Positions 1 through 8,672 are shown, counted from the first letter of the stretch. The stretch: 64,000 nt of DNA from Fodinibacter sp963707895 (GCA_963707895.1 CAVPRS010000003.1:62001-126000); one strand, 5' to 3'. Numbers and translations are program-made. The notes: a model not told the origin generated them from the sequence alone.

Positions 1-1014
1 GTCGCCCGCCAGGTGGGCCAGCGCGCCCGCGAGCTCGGGGTCGCCGTCGGCCAGCAGCCCGTCGACGCCGTCGACCACGAAGTCGTCGACCCCGGTGCCG
101 CGGGGGGCCACCACGGGGAGCCCGGCGGCCCGCGCCTCGAGCGGGGCGATGCCGAACGCCTCGAGCCGCGCGGTGGTCAGGTAGACGTCGGCCGACTGGT
201 GCAGCCGGCGCAGCTCCTCCTTGTCGACCCGCCCGGGCAGCTCGACCCAGTCGAGCCCGTGGGTGCGCAGGTAGCGCTCCATCCGCCGGCGCTGCGGGCC
301 GGCCCCGACGATCGTCGCGCGCAGCGGAACAGCCGGGTCGAGGAGGCCGCGGGCAGCGCTCAGGACCGCGAGCGTCGCGAGGGGTCGCTTGCGCGTCACC
401 AGGCGCATGGCCGACACGACGTGCACCGGATGCCGCGTGCCCACCTCGGGGCGCTCGGTCACCGGACGCCACCACGCGGCATCCACGCCGTTTGGCACCA
501 CCTCGACGGCAGCACCGCGGGCGGCGGCCGACACCCGGGCGGCGGCCATCCGCGACACGCCGTTGAGGGCAACGCCACGCCCGGCCCAGCGGGCCAGGTG
601 GCCCACCGCCCGGAACACGCCGGTCGAGCGGGCGATGACGCAGTGGAAGGTGGCGGTGACCGGCAGGCCGACGCCCAGGGCGACCGGCACGAGCTCGGTG
701 GCGAACGGGCTCACCACTCCGAGGTGCGCGTGGGCGACGTCGAAGCCCCCCGCGGCCAGCCGACGACCGATCTCGCGAGGGGCGAACGGGTTCACCGGAA
801 CTCCGCCCGGGAGCGGGATGGCGAAGCGGTGCACCGTGACGCCGTCGTCGCCGGTCGCGGTGGCACCCCCGCGTTCACCGTGCGGACCGGTGGTCGCGGT
901 GAACACCTCGACCTGGTGCCCGGCGCGGACGAGCTGGCGGGAGAGGTCGCGCACCTGGCTCTCGATTCCACCCAGCCGCGGCGGGTAGCAGTCGGTGAGC
1001 ATGGCGACCTTCAC
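1..1014 (-). CDS. Glycosyltransferase family 4 (GT-B fold), 3' end outside window
   Basis: Cytoplasmic GT-B glycosyltransferase that probably adds a sugar to a lipid or envelope glycan; donor and acceptor cannot be read. The GTG start at 1014 gives VKVAMLTDCYPPRLGG, the usual GT4 N-terminus with the glycine-rich acceptor loop, followed by an ESQVRDLSRQL helix. Near the left edge the GT-B donor-site signature is clear: EAFGIAPLEARAAGLPVVAP, then GTGVDDFVVDGVDG. About 338 codons are visible, and only the last helix and the stop are missing beyond position 1. The gene is divergent from the PIG-L deacetylase with only 36 bp between start codons, so the two probably share a regulatory region. A PIG-L enzyme and a flippase-like protein next door suggest glycolipid or glycoconjugate synthesis (inference). 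Confidence 0.85.
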   Translation of the reverse strand, partial: MKVAMLTDCYPPRLGGIESQVRDLSRQLVRAGHQVEVFTATTGPHGERGGATATGDDGVTVHRFAIPLPGGVPVNPFAPREIGRRLAAGGFDVAHAHLGVVSPFATELVPVALGVGLPVTATFHCVIARSTGVFRAVGHLARWAGRGVALNGVSRMAAARVSAAARGAAVEVVPNGVDAAWWRPVTERPEVGTRHPVHVVSAMRLVTRKRPLATLAVLSAARGLLDPAVPLRATIVGAGPQRRRMERYLRTHGLDWVELPGRVDKEELRRLHQSADVYLTTARLEAFGIAPLEARAAGLPVVAPRGTGVDDFVVDGVDGLLADGDPELAGALAHLAGD

Positions 1015-1050
1015 GAGGCCACAGCCTGCCATGCGCGAGGATGGGCCACG

Positions 1051-1899
1051 ATGTCGCTCACCATCGTGGCCTTCCACGCACATCCCGACGACGAGGCGCT
1101 GCTCACCGCGGGCACGATGGCGCGCGCCGCGGCCGAGGGCCACCGCGTGGTGCTGGTGCTCGCGACCGACGGTGGGGCGGGCCTGGCGGCGGCCGAGCTG
1201 AGCGACGACGGCGGTCTCGGTGAGCGCCGCCTGGAGGAGGCGCGGCGATCCTCCGAGGCGCTGGGTGTGGCCCGGGTCGAGTGGCTCGGCTACGCCGACA
1301 GCGGCAGCGGGCCCGAGCCCGAGCCCGACCTGCCGGGGGTCGTGCGGTTCTGCCGGGCACCGGTCGAGGAGGCCGCCGAGCGGCTCGCGGCCGTGCTCAG
1401 CACCGAGCGGGCCGACCTGCTCCTGTCCTACGACGCCAACGGGGGCTACGGGCACCGCGACCACGTGCGCGTGCACGCGGTCGGCGCGCGGGCCGCGGAG
1501 ATCGCCGGCACCCCGCGGGTGCTCGAGGCCACGGTGCCGCGCGACACGATCGTGCGGGCGGTACGGGCGGTGGGCCGGGTCTACCGCTTCCCCGCCGAGT
1601 TCGACCCGACGTCGTTCGAGCGGGCCTTCTCCGCCCGCTCCGAGATCACCCACCGGGTCGACGTGCGCAGGTTCGCCCGGGCCAAGCGGGAGTCGATGCG
1701 AGCGCACGCGTCGCAGGCCACCGGCGGTGGCGCGGCATCCGTGGGCGACGGCGGCCAGACGGGCGACCGCACCCTCGCGGCCTTCCTGCGCATCCCGCGA
1801 CCGGTCTACGATCTCGTGTTCGGGCGGGAGTGGTTCCGCGACCCCGCCCTTCCGCCGGGGGGACCCGTGCGCACCGACATTGTCGAGGGGGAACGATGA
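1051..1899 (+). CDS. PIG-L family N-acetylglucosaminyl deacetylase
   Basis: Zinc-dependent deacetylase of the LmbE/PIG-L fold (282 aa), which removes N-acetyl groups from GlcNAc-type substrates. The metal-binding AHPDDE motif lies near residues 9-14 and the second histidine motif, GHRDHVRVH, near 135-143. It belongs to the same family as MshB and Mca, but the body (SGPEPEPDLPG insertion, VVRFCRAPVEE) does not look like mycothiol-specific MshB, and a true mca lies at 53.7 kb. The ATG at 1051 fits because the AHPDDE motif normally begins about ten residues in. The stop overlaps the next start as ATGA, so it is translationally coupled to the membrane protein downstream. The substrate is unknown; the neighbouring glycosyltransferase hints at a glycolipid. 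Confidence 0.85.
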   Translation: MSLTIVAFHAHPDDEALLTAGTMARAAAEGHRVVLVLATDGGAGLAAAELSDDGGLGERRLEEARRSSEALGVARVEWLGYADSGSGPEPEPDLPGVVRFCRAPVEEAAERLAAVLSTERADLLLSYDANGGYGHRDHVRVHAVGARAAEIAGTPRVLEATVPRDTIVRAVRAVGRVYRFPAEFDPTSFERAFSARSEITHRVDVRRFARAKRESMRAHASQATGGGAASVGDGGQTGDRTLAAFLRIPRPVYDLVFGREWFRDPALPPGGPVRTDIVEGER

Positions 1900-3011
1900 C
1901 CGCACGAACCAGGAAGGTCCTGCAGACGGTCATCGGCCTGGGCCTGGCCGCCGCGATGCTGATCTGGGGTCTGCCCTACTTCGCGAAGACCTCGTGGACC
2001 GACATCTGGAGCGTCATCCGCACCATCCCCCTCAGCCACGCGCTGGCCTTCCAGGCGCTGATGCTGATCGGGCTGTGGAGCTACACCTTCACCTTCACCG
2101 GCTCGCTCCGCGGCCTGAGCCACAGCAGGGCACTCATCGTGAACCTCTGCGGGTCGTCGGTGTCGAACCTGCTGCCCGGCGGCGGCGCGGTGGGGCTCGC
2201 GGCCACCTACGCGATCTGCCGGTCGTGGGGCTTCTCGCGGCGGGCGACGTCGACCTCGGTCATCGTCACCGGGGTCTGGAACGTGATGGCCCGCATCGCA
2301 CTGCCCGTGGTCGCGATCGGCGCACTCTGGTTCGGCAGCGTCACCCTCCCGTCGGCCCTCACCGACCTCGCCGTGGCCGGCATGTTCACCGGGCTCGGCA
2401 TCCTGGCCGCGTTCGTCGCGATCATGGTGAGCGAGCGGGCCGCGCAGGCGATCGGGCACGGTCTCGACGTGGTGCTGGGGCCGCTGACCCGACGGCGCCG
2501 TGCGAAGAAGGCGGCGGCCGCGGAGGAGCGAGCGCTCGCGGCGGGCGAGGAACCGCCCCCGGCCGCACCGCCGATGAGCATCCGGGAGCTGGTCACCGAC
2601 CTGCGAGCGCGGATCAACGACGTGGTCGGCAGCGGCTGGCTGTCGATGACCCTGGGCATGGTCGGCTTCTTCGGGGCCTACTACGTGCTGTTCGTGCTCA
2701 TCATGCGCGAGACCGGCGTGACCCTGCCGCTGAACCTGCTCTTCGCGGCCTTCGCCATCGGGCGGCTGCTCACCGCCGTGGGCATCACGCCCGGCGGCAT
2801 GGGCATCACCGAGACGGCGACGTCGGCGGTGCTCGTGGCGTGGGGCGCCGATGCCGCTGGTGCAACGGCCGGCGTCGTGCTCTTCTCGATCTTCACGCAC
2901 CTGATGGAGGTGCCGCTCGGCGCGCTCGGCTGGCTGCTCTGGACCGCGAGTAAGAAGGTCGAGCCGCCCCACGAGGGCGACGAGCCGGCCATGGTCCGCG
3001 CCGCCGGCTAG
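1896..3011 (+). CDS. Lysylphosphatidylglycerol synthase TM region / UPF0104 flippase-like membrane protein
   Basis: Integral membrane protein of 371 aa of the YbhN/AglD/MprF-flippase type (UPF0104), with about eight hydrophobic segments. Family hallmarks are present: NLLPGGGAVGLAATY around residue 90 and TPGGMGITETA around residue 297. A charged cytoplasmic loop rich in Arg, Lys, Ala and Glu (about residues 195-235) separates the two halves. Only the transmembrane (flippase) module is present, without the C-terminal aminoacyl-transferase domain of full MprF. It is coupled to the PIG-L gene by an ATGA overlap. A role in moving a lipid-linked sugar or lipid across the membrane fits the context but is inference. 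Confidence 0.82.
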   Translation: MTARTRKVLQTVIGLGLAAAMLIWGLPYFAKTSWTDIWSVIRTIPLSHALAFQALMLIGLWSYTFTFTGSLRGLSHSRALIVNLCGSSVSNLLPGGGAVGLAATYAICRSWGFSRRATSTSVIVTGVWNVMARIALPVVAIGALWFGSVTLPSALTDLAVAGMFTGLGILAAFVAIMVSERAAQAIGHGLDVVLGPLTRRRRAKKAAAAEERALAAGEEPPPAAPPMSIRELVTDLRARINDVVGSGWLSMTLGMVGFFGAYYVLFVLIMRETGVTLPLNLLFAAFAIGRLLTAVGITPGGMGITETATSAVLVAWGADAAGATAGVVLFSIFTHLMEVPLGALGWLLWTASKKVEPPHEGDEPAMVRAAG

Positions 3012-3026
3012 ACGACGCCTGTCCGG

Positions 3027-5759
3027 TCAGTACGGCTGGGCCGAGGTGGCGGCGTCGTCGCCGAGGTCGTCGCCGTCGCCGTCGCGCAGGAAGACCATCG
3101 CCATGGGGGTCTGCTCACTGCCCTGGCCCAGCGGGTTGTCGGCGAACATCTCCTCGAAGCGGGCCCAGTCACCGGGCACGTCCGAGCCGAGCACGTTGCG
3201 TCCGATGTCGTTGGCGTCCATGACGACCGTGCCACCGAAGGTCGAGCGCCACGGCTCGGGCACCCGCTGCCGGATGGCGGCCGACAGTCGCGCCGCGACG
3301 GCATCGGGGTCCTTGGGCGCGAGCTTGGCCGAGACGTTGCTCGGGTAGGCCGAGTACTCCGTGGGTCCGTCGATGGCGTTGATGCTGTTGCCGACGAGCT
3401 CGTAGAACAGGCCCTTGCGGCCGAGCACCTTGCCGATGGCGCCGCCCGCCGACGCGTAGAGCACCCGCGGCAGGCCGGCCTCCTCGATGGCGAGCTGCAT
3501 CGTGAACGGGCTGCCCAGGCCGATGCCGGCCGGCGTCCTCGTGACGTAGCGGGACAGCACGCGCGCGGGGCGGCCAACCTTGATGTCCCAGACGAAGTAG
3601 GACCGGCCCTGGGTGATCGCGACGACCTTCTCGGAGATGAAGAACCACCACTTCCCCGTCGTGGCCCCGGCGTGCTCCGGTCCGGCGGCGGGCAGTCCGG
3701 CGAAGAAGCGGTCGACGTGCTCGAGCACCCGGGCGTCGAGGTCGTCGTCGCGGCCGAACAGCTCGGTGCGCACCGGGTAGCGCCGCACGTGCTCGCCGAG
3801 GGTCGTGACCAGGTCGAGGTCGCGCCGGGCGTTGGCCTCGTAGTCGGTCTTGACGTGCTCGGCCCGCGCGGCGGCATCCGCGTCGGCGTCGGCGTCGTGC
3901 TCGTCGAAGAACTCGCGCAGCCACAGCTCGAGGTTGATCAGTCGCCAGAAGGTCATCGTGTCGACGTCGTTGGCGCCCTTGATCCAGCCCTCGAACGCCG
4001 CGATGACCTCGGTCTGGTTCACGTACGGACGGTTCGCGAACGACTCGCTGAGGAAGATGTTGTAGAAGTGGTTCTTCAGCCGCATGAACCACTCGACCTG
4101 CGGCGTGGTGAACCCGATCTTGTTGCGGCGGCGGTTGATCGACTCGGGAAGCAGCCCGCGGGTGGCGTCGCGCAGCACCCGCTTGTTCCAGCCGTCCTTG
4201 ATGATCGCCTCGTCGGACAGGCTGAAGATGAACTTCAGCACCTCCTTGTCGAGGAACGGCACGCGCCCCTCGAGCGAGAAGCGCATCGTGTTCTTGTCCT
4301 CGTAGCGCAGCAGGCTGGGCAGCGAGTTGTGGAAGAGGTCCTCGACGAGGCGCTTCTTGAGGTTGGCGCCCTCCGAGACGTAGCGCTCACCGGAGTGCGC
4401 CGACACGAAGTCGCGGCTCATCAGCTGGGTGACGGGGATGGACTTCTTGAGCTTGACCTTGGCCTTGAGCTTGAAGCGGCCCAGGCGGTAGAGCACGTCG
4501 AGGCTCTTGGCCAGCTCGGACGCCGCGGCCGTCATCCCCTGGGCTCGCAGCTGGCGCAGGTAGACGAAGTAGTAGGGGATGTAGCCGGCCATCATCTCGT
4601 CGGCGCCCTGGCCGTCGAGCAGCACGGTGACGTGCTTCGTGGCCTCGCGCATCACCTGGAACTGCGCATACGGCCCCGAGGAGATGAGCGGCTCCTCCTG
4701 GGTGCGGATGAAGTCGACCAGGTCGGCCTTGAACTCGTCGGCCGTCGGCTTGATCTTGTGCGCGTCGACGTGGCCCGTGCAGATGTCGAGGACGTCGTCG
4801 ACGTAGCGCTCCTCGTCGTTGATCGAGCCGGGGAACACCGCCGAGAAGGTGTTCTGGCGAACGCCGACCGCCCGGGTCGAGAGCTCGTCGCCCTCGTTGA
4901 GGAGCTGGTTGATGATCACCGCGACCGCGCTCGAGTCGAGGCCGCCGGACAGGCTGGTGCCCACCGGGACCTCCGACTGCAACCGCAGCCGCACCGACTC
5001 CACGAGCCGCCGCTTGTACTCGGCGGCCGCCGCGTCGTCGTAGGGGCGCTGCTCCGACGCGAGCTCGAGCAGCTCCTCCTTCAGGCGGGTGAACATCCTC
5101 CGCCGGATGCCGTTGCCGTCGGCCTCGAGCAGCTCGCCCGGTGCGAGGCGCTCGATGCCGTCGAAGAACGTCTCGGTGCCGTCCTCGTGGGCCCGGAAGC
5201 GCAGGTAGCGGTAGACCGAGCGCTCGTTGACCTTCTTCTCGTAGAGCCCGCTCTCCAGGATCGGTGTGATCTCGCTGGCGAACAGCAGCACCTCGCCGTC
5301 GTCGCCGGGGGCCGCGACCCGGGCGACGTAGAGGGGCTTGATGCCGAAGTGGTCGCGGGCCAGGGTGAGCCGGCGCTCCTCGCGGTCCCAGATCGCCAGG
5401 CCGAACATGCCGTTGAACCGGTCGAAGGCCTCGGGCCCCCACTGGGCGAACGCCTGCAGCACGACCTCGGTGTCGGAGTCGGTGGAGAAGGTACGACCGA
5501 GCCCGACGAGCTCCTCGCGCAGGTCGAGGTAGTTGTAGACCTCGCCGTTGTAGGCGATCGAGTAGCGACCGTCGGCCGTGTCCATCGGCTGCTGGCCGTG
5601 CGCGACGTCGATGATCGACAGCCGCCGGTGGGCCAGCCCGCACGGGCCGCTGGTGACGATCCCCTCGCCGTCAGGCCCGCGGTGCTGCTGGCAGTCGTTC
5701 ATCCGCTCCAGCAGGGCGTGGTCGGCCTGGAGTCCGTGGTAGCCGGCGATGCCACACAT
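3027..5759 (-). CDS. asnB: Asparagine synthetase (glutamine-hydrolysing) fused to an F420-0:L-glutamate ligase-like domain
   Basis: A 910-aa fusion. Residues 1 to about 625 form a class-II AsnB: the N-terminal nucleophile Cys2 (MCGIAG), the glutaminase signatures RGPDGEG and YNGEVYN, and the synthetase ATP-pyrophosphatase loop SGGLDSSAVA near residue 270. It would convert aspartate, glutamine and ATP to asparagine. Residues about 659-910 form a second domain starting RRYPVRTELFG and carrying ISEKVVAITQGR, FYELVGNSINAIDGP, MDANDIGRNVLG and NPLGQGSEQTP. I read this as the coenzyme F420-0:gamma-glutamyl ligase-like fold. An acidic DADADADA stretch links the halves. Ordinary AsnB proteins are about 600-650 aa, so the tail is extra. 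The join is in one clean frame with no stop. Confidence 0.85.
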   Translation of the reverse strand: MCGIAGYHGLQADHALLERMNDCQQHRGPDGEGIVTSGPCGLAHRRLSIIDVAHGQQPMDTADGRYSIAYNGEVYNYLDLREELVGLGRTFSTDSDTEVVLQAFAQWGPEAFDRFNGMFGLAIWDREERRLTLARDHFGIKPLYVARVAAPGDDGEVLLFASEITPILESGLYEKKVNERSVYRYLRFRAHEDGTETFFDGIERLAPGELLEADGNGIRRRMFTRLKEELLELASEQRPYDDAAAAEYKRRLVESVRLRLQSEVPVGTSLSGGLDSSAVAVIINQLLNEGDELSTRAVGVRQNTFSAVFPGSINDEERYVDDVLDICTGHVDAHKIKPTADEFKADLVDFIRTQEEPLISSGPYAQFQVMREATKHVTVLLDGQGADEMMAGYIPYYFVYLRQLRAQGMTAAASELAKSLDVLYRLGRFKLKAKVKLKKSIPVTQLMSRDFVSAHSGERYVSEGANLKKRLVEDLFHNSLPSLLRYEDKNTMRFSLEGRVPFLDKEVLKFIFSLSDEAIIKDGWNKRVLRDATRGLLPESINRRRNKIGFTTPQVEWFMRLKNHFYNIFLSESFANRPYVNQTEVIAAFEGWIKGANDVDTMTFWRLINLELWLREFFDEHDADADADAAARAEHVKTDYEANARRDLDLVTTLGEHVRRYPVRTELFGRDDDLDARVLEHVDRFFAGLPAAGPEHAGATTGKWWFFISEKVVAITQGRSYFVWDIKVGRPARVLSRYVTRTPAGIGLGSPFTMQLAIEEAGLPRVLYASAGGAIGKVLGRKGLFYELVGNSINAIDGPTEYSAYPSNVSAKLAPKDPDAVAARLSAAIRQRVPEPWRSTFGGTVVMDANDIGRNVLGSDVPGDWARFEEMFADNPLGQGSEQTPMAMVFLRDGDGDDLGDDAATSAQPY

Positions 5760-5796
5760 GCGTCAGGTGGGTCCTCGTGCTCGGGGGTGGGGCTCA

Positions 5797-5815
5797 CGGC
5801 ATCCGTCGGATGCCG
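5797..5815. repeat. Short hairpin made of the CGGCATCC/GGATGCCG word, upstream of asnB
   Basis: The octamer CGGCATCC is followed after three bases by its complement GGATGCCG, a perfect inverted pair about 40 bp before the asnB start. In RNA form it would be a strong small hairpin in the asnB leader. The same octamer forms hairpin arms at 28741-28778 and 32382-32417 and is common elsewhere in the window. Confidence 0.5.
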
Positions 5816-5891
5816 GGGTCCCAGCCTGCCACGGATGGCGGGCCAGACCGATTCGTGGCTCTCGGCAGCCGGCCCTCCCGCCGGGTGACCT

Positions 5892-5982
5892 CACTTCTCG
5901 CCCGATCCCAGAACCTTCAGGTGCGCACCACAACGGTTGTGGTGCGAAGGTGAAGGTTCCCCCACCGGGCGGGAAAGTTGTG
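5892..5982. repeat. Double-palindrome intergenic element, copy A
   Basis: Nested inverted repeat between two leftward genes. The inner arms (5912-5934 and 5936-5958) are about 23 nt with few mismatches. The outer arms (about 5892-5904 and 5967-5982) end in GGGCGGGAAAGTTGTG on the right; the left arm is degraded. The same right outer arm and the inner AACCTTCAGGT core recur at 36026-36120, where both stems are perfect. It would fold into a long hairpin or cruciform and may act as a terminator for the hydrolase gene. The dispersed copies suggest a REP-like element. Confidence 0.7.
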
Positions 5983-5997
5983 ACGGGGACGACGGGG

Positions 5998-6924
5998 TCA
6001 GGCGGGCAGGTGGGCGTCGAGCCACTCGACGACGTCGGCGGTGACCTCGTCGCGGTTGGTCTCGTTGAAGATCTCGTGCCGGGCGCCCGGGTAGAGGGTG
6101 CAGGTCACGTCGGCCACCCCGACCGACTCGAACTGCTCGGCCACGGCCCGCGGACCCTTGCCGGAGTCGCCCACGGGGTCGGCATCTCCGGACACCACGA
6201 GGATCGGCAGGTCGCGGCGCACCCGGGCCACCTGGCGGCGGTCGTTGATCCGGATCAGACCACCGAGCAGGTCGGCGTAGAAGCCCGAGGTGAAGGTGTT
6301 GCCGCACAGCTCGTCGGCCACGTAGAGGTCGACCTCGGCGTCGTCGCGGGAGAGCCAGTCGAAGTCGGTGCGGTTGGGCTTGAACGCCGCGTTGTACTGG
6401 CCGAAGGTCAGCTTGTCGAGCAGCGTGCTGACGTGGCGGCGACCGCGCAGCCGCGACTCGGTGTGCGCCACCGCCGACCCGGCCTTGCCGAGCAGCCCGG
6501 GGTCACCGGCCGTGCCCGAGAGCACGACCCCCGACAGCTCGCGGCTGTCCTCGATGACGTAGGCCCGCGAGAGGAACGAGCCCATCGAATGGCCGAGGAG
6601 GAAGAGCGGCAGCCCGGGGTTCTCCTCGCGGGCGAAGTCGGTGACCGCGCGCAGGTCGGCGACCACGGCGTCCCAGCCGTCGTGGTCGGCGAAGTAGCCG
6701 TGGTCGGCCTTGCTGGCGGTGGCGCCGTGGCCGCGGTGGTCGTCGGCGTACACGGCGTAGCCGGAGGCCGTGAGGGCCTCGGCCAGCCGCACGTAGCGGG
6801 CCGAGTGCTCGGCCATGCCGTGCGCGATCTGCACGACCGCCTTGGCCTCCCCGTCGGGCAGCCACCGGTGGGTGTGCAGTCCGGTGCCGTCGCTCGCCGT
6901 CACCGTCGTCGTCGTGCTCTGCAT
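5998..6924 (-). CDS. Alpha/beta hydrolase, monoacylglycerol lipase-like
   Basis: Soluble serine hydrolase of 308 aa of the lysophospholipase/monoglyceride lipase type. The nucleophile elbow GHSMGS is near residue 115. The oxyanion region is AHGMAEHSARY near residue 33, an HGMxEHxxRY signature typical of monoglyceride lipases. The acid lies in VVSGDADPVGD and the catalytic histidine in GARHEIFNE. The ATG at 6924 is chosen because AAGGACG sits nine bases upstream; an upstream in-frame start would give a poor N-terminus. It probably hydrolyses monoacylglycerols or other short lipid esters. It stands alone, separated from asnB by the palindromic element. Confidence 0.85.
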   Translation of the reverse strand: MQSTTTTVTASDGTGLHTHRWLPDGEAKAVVQIAHGMAEHSARYVRLAEALTASGYAVYADDHRGHGATASKADHGYFADHDGWDAVVADLRAVTDFAREENPGLPLFLLGHSMGSFLSRAYVIEDSRELSGVVLSGTAGDPGLLGKAGSAVAHTESRLRGRRHVSTLLDKLTFGQYNAAFKPNRTDFDWLSRDDAEVDLYVADELCGNTFTSGFYADLLGGLIRINDRRQVARVRRDLPILVVSGDADPVGDSGKGPRAVAEQFESVGVADVTCTLYPGARHEIFNETNRDEVTADVVEWLDAHLPA

Positions 6925-7450
6925 GGGTCGCCGTCCTTGGTCACCGCTGGTTACCGCCGGGTAGTTGCGGGGACAGCCTGCCACGCCGACCTCGTCCGCG
7001 GACAGGAGCGGCTCGAACGCGGGTCCGCGACGGAGCTCACGACTCCCACCGGCGGATGACGACCCGACCTCGCCTACCGCTCGAGAGGTGCACCGAACGC
7101 GTCACCTGCCGAGCTGTAGCCGGCGTGGGGTGCCGGCCATCCGTGCCGTCAGGACGGCCAGACGTCGCTGCACCCCTCTGGAACGCCCTCGACCGAGGCG
7201 AGGCGCCGTCGGCCGCCGACCGCGATGTCGAACCCGGACAGGCCTCCGGAGCCCCGCGCCCCGGAACCCGCGCGCCGGCATCCTCGAGGGGTTGCACGCC
7301 GCTCGTCCATCTGCTGACCGCGAGGGCGCTCCGGGTCCCACAGCGGGTGGATGCTCGCCCCGCGACGGCCCCGAGCACCAGCCAGGGGTCGAAGGTGGCT
7401 GGGTCGTCGCCGCGGTAGTGGACCAGGTAGTCCTCGAGGAAGGCGCCGGC
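6925..7450. other. Gene-poor stretch with possible decayed coding remnant
   Basis: About 525 bp with no gene I can defend. Directly after the ankyrin gene stop, the same frame (leftward, about 7440 to 7365) reads AGAFLEDYLVHYRGDDPATF and then WLVLGAVAG. This looks protein-like before degenerating into Arg/Ser-rich nonsense, so it may be a remnant of a longer ancestral gene or a replaced 3' end. Candidate reading frames on the plus strand here have the Arg/Pro/Ala composition of GC-rich non-coding DNA. Confidence 0.4.
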
Positions 7451-8155
7451 TCAGTCGTGGGCACCTCGCTCGCGCAGCCACGCGGCCACCTCGGTCGCGC
7501 CCGCGCGCTCGGCGACCCCGAGGGGCGTCAGGGCGTCCCAGCCGCGCCAGTTCACGTCGGCGCCGGCGTCGACCAGCACGGATGCCGTGTCGAGGTGCCC
7601 GCCGTGGCACGCCCCCCAGAGCAGCGGGTCCGGTGACTCGATGCCGCCCGAGGCCAGGTCCTCGACGACCCGGTCCGTCATCCCGAGCGCAGCGGCATCC
7701 CACGTCGACACGGTCGCCCCGCGCTCCACGAGCAGGCGGGCCGCGCCCCACTGCGCGAAGGCGGTGGCGTCGTTGAGCGGTGTACCGCCGCCGATCACCC
7801 CACCGTCAGCGTCGATGTCGGCGCCGGAGTCGAGCAGCGCCTGCACGGCCTCGAGGTCGTCGTTGCTCGCGGCCCAGTGCAACGGCGTCTCGGCGTGCAC
7901 GCCCTCGAACCGCACGCCGACGTCGGCACCGGCACGCACCAGCGCGGCGATCGTCCTCGCGATCCCGGGTCGGTGGCCGGGCCAGTCGGTGGCCACGTGG
8001 AGCAGCGAACGGCCGCCGTGCCCGGGCAGGGGGCCCGTCACGAGCGCCGGGTGCTCGGCCAGGAGCAGGGTCAGGGCGTCGACGTCACCAGTTCGCGCGG
8101 CCGCAACCGCGCCCTCGACCACCTGCGCGGACAGTGACGCTTCACCGGCATCCAT
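7451..8155 (-). CDS. Ankyrin repeat protein
   Basis: 234-aa soluble protein made almost wholly of ankyrin repeats. Recognisable repeat cores include SLLHVATDWPGHRPG, TPLHWAASNDDLEAVQALLD, GTPLNDATAFAQWGAARLLV, LLWGACHGGHLDTASVLVDA and TPLGVAERAGATEVAAWLRE, each followed by GADV/GADI-type loops. The repeats occupy roughly residues 40-234. There is no signal peptide or enzymatic domain. Such bacterial proteins usually serve as binding scaffolds, and the partner is unknown. The ATG at 8155 (MDAGEASLSAQ) is preferred over an upstream start because the extension has no protein character. It is monocistronic and divergent from the next gene. Confidence 0.85.
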   Translation of the reverse strand: MDAGEASLSAQVVEGAVAAARTGDVDALTLLLAEHPALVTGPLPGHGGRSLLHVATDWPGHRPGIARTIAALVRAGADVGVRFEGVHAETPLHWAASNDDLEAVQALLDSGADIDADGGVIGGGTPLNDATAFAQWGAARLLVERGATVSTWDAAALGMTDRVVEDLASGGIESPDPLLWGACHGGHLDTASVLVDAGADVNWRGWDALTPLGVAERAGATEVAAWLRERGAHD

Positions 8156-8264
8156 GGCTCGATTCTGCACTCGGGGTCCGTCCCCCGGGTACGGGACCGA
8201 CTCCGCACGACGGTTCCGCGCGCCAGTCCCCCACCCACCGGCCAAGGCCTCCTAGGGTTCCGGG

Positions 8265-8672
8265 ATGACGCAGACACCGGGGACCCCGGCTCCGCAGCAG
8301 CCTGCACAGGGGACGATCCGGCTGACCATCCAGGGCAACGAGCTGACGGCCGGGATGATCACCCCCACGGTCGTGGTGAGCGGGCACCGGGTGAACAGCC
8401 GGTTCGGCACCATGGACGTGCCGGTGTGGGCCGGCTCGAACCGGGTCGAGGTGAGCACCCGGTGGATGCGCGAGTACGGCCAGGCCTCGCTCGAGGTGCT
8501 CGTGCGGCCCGGCGAGGTCGTACCGGTGTTCTACGCCGTGCCGTGGCACCAGTTCTCGACCGGTTCGATCGGCTACCAGAAGCAGCAGCGCAAGGGCCTC
8601 GCCCCGCTCGTCGGTGGCTTCGTCGCACTGGTCGCCGTAATTGCAGTGCTCATCGCGCTCGCATCCCTCTAG
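8265..8672 (+). CDS. Hypothetical protein with C-terminal membrane anchor
   Basis: 135 aa. A proline/glutamine-rich N-terminal tail (about 20 residues) leads into a small beta-rich domain (TIRLTIQGNELTAG ... VPVWAGSNRVEVS ... LEVLVRPGEVVPVFY). The protein ends in one clear membrane helix (residues about 113-135, LVGGFVALVAVIAVLIALAS), so it is a tail-anchored protein with the domain facing the cytoplasm. It contains no catalytic motif and I do not recognise a named family, although similar small tail-anchored proteins are common in this bacterial group. The start codon follows CCTAGGGTTCCGGG. Confidence 0.65.
   Translation: MTQTPGTPAPQQPAQGTIRLTIQGNELTAGMITPTVVVSGHRVNSRFGTMDVPVWAGSNRVEVSTRWMREYGQASLEVLVRPGEVVPVFYAVPWHQFSTGSIGYQKQQRKGLAPLVGGFVALVAVIAVLIALASL

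Noticed and set aside
6965..7636. Rightward 223-codon open frame in the gap after the hydrolase gene
   Set aside because: Arg/Pro/Ala/Gly-dominated translation without motifs; overlaps the ankyrin gene antisense.
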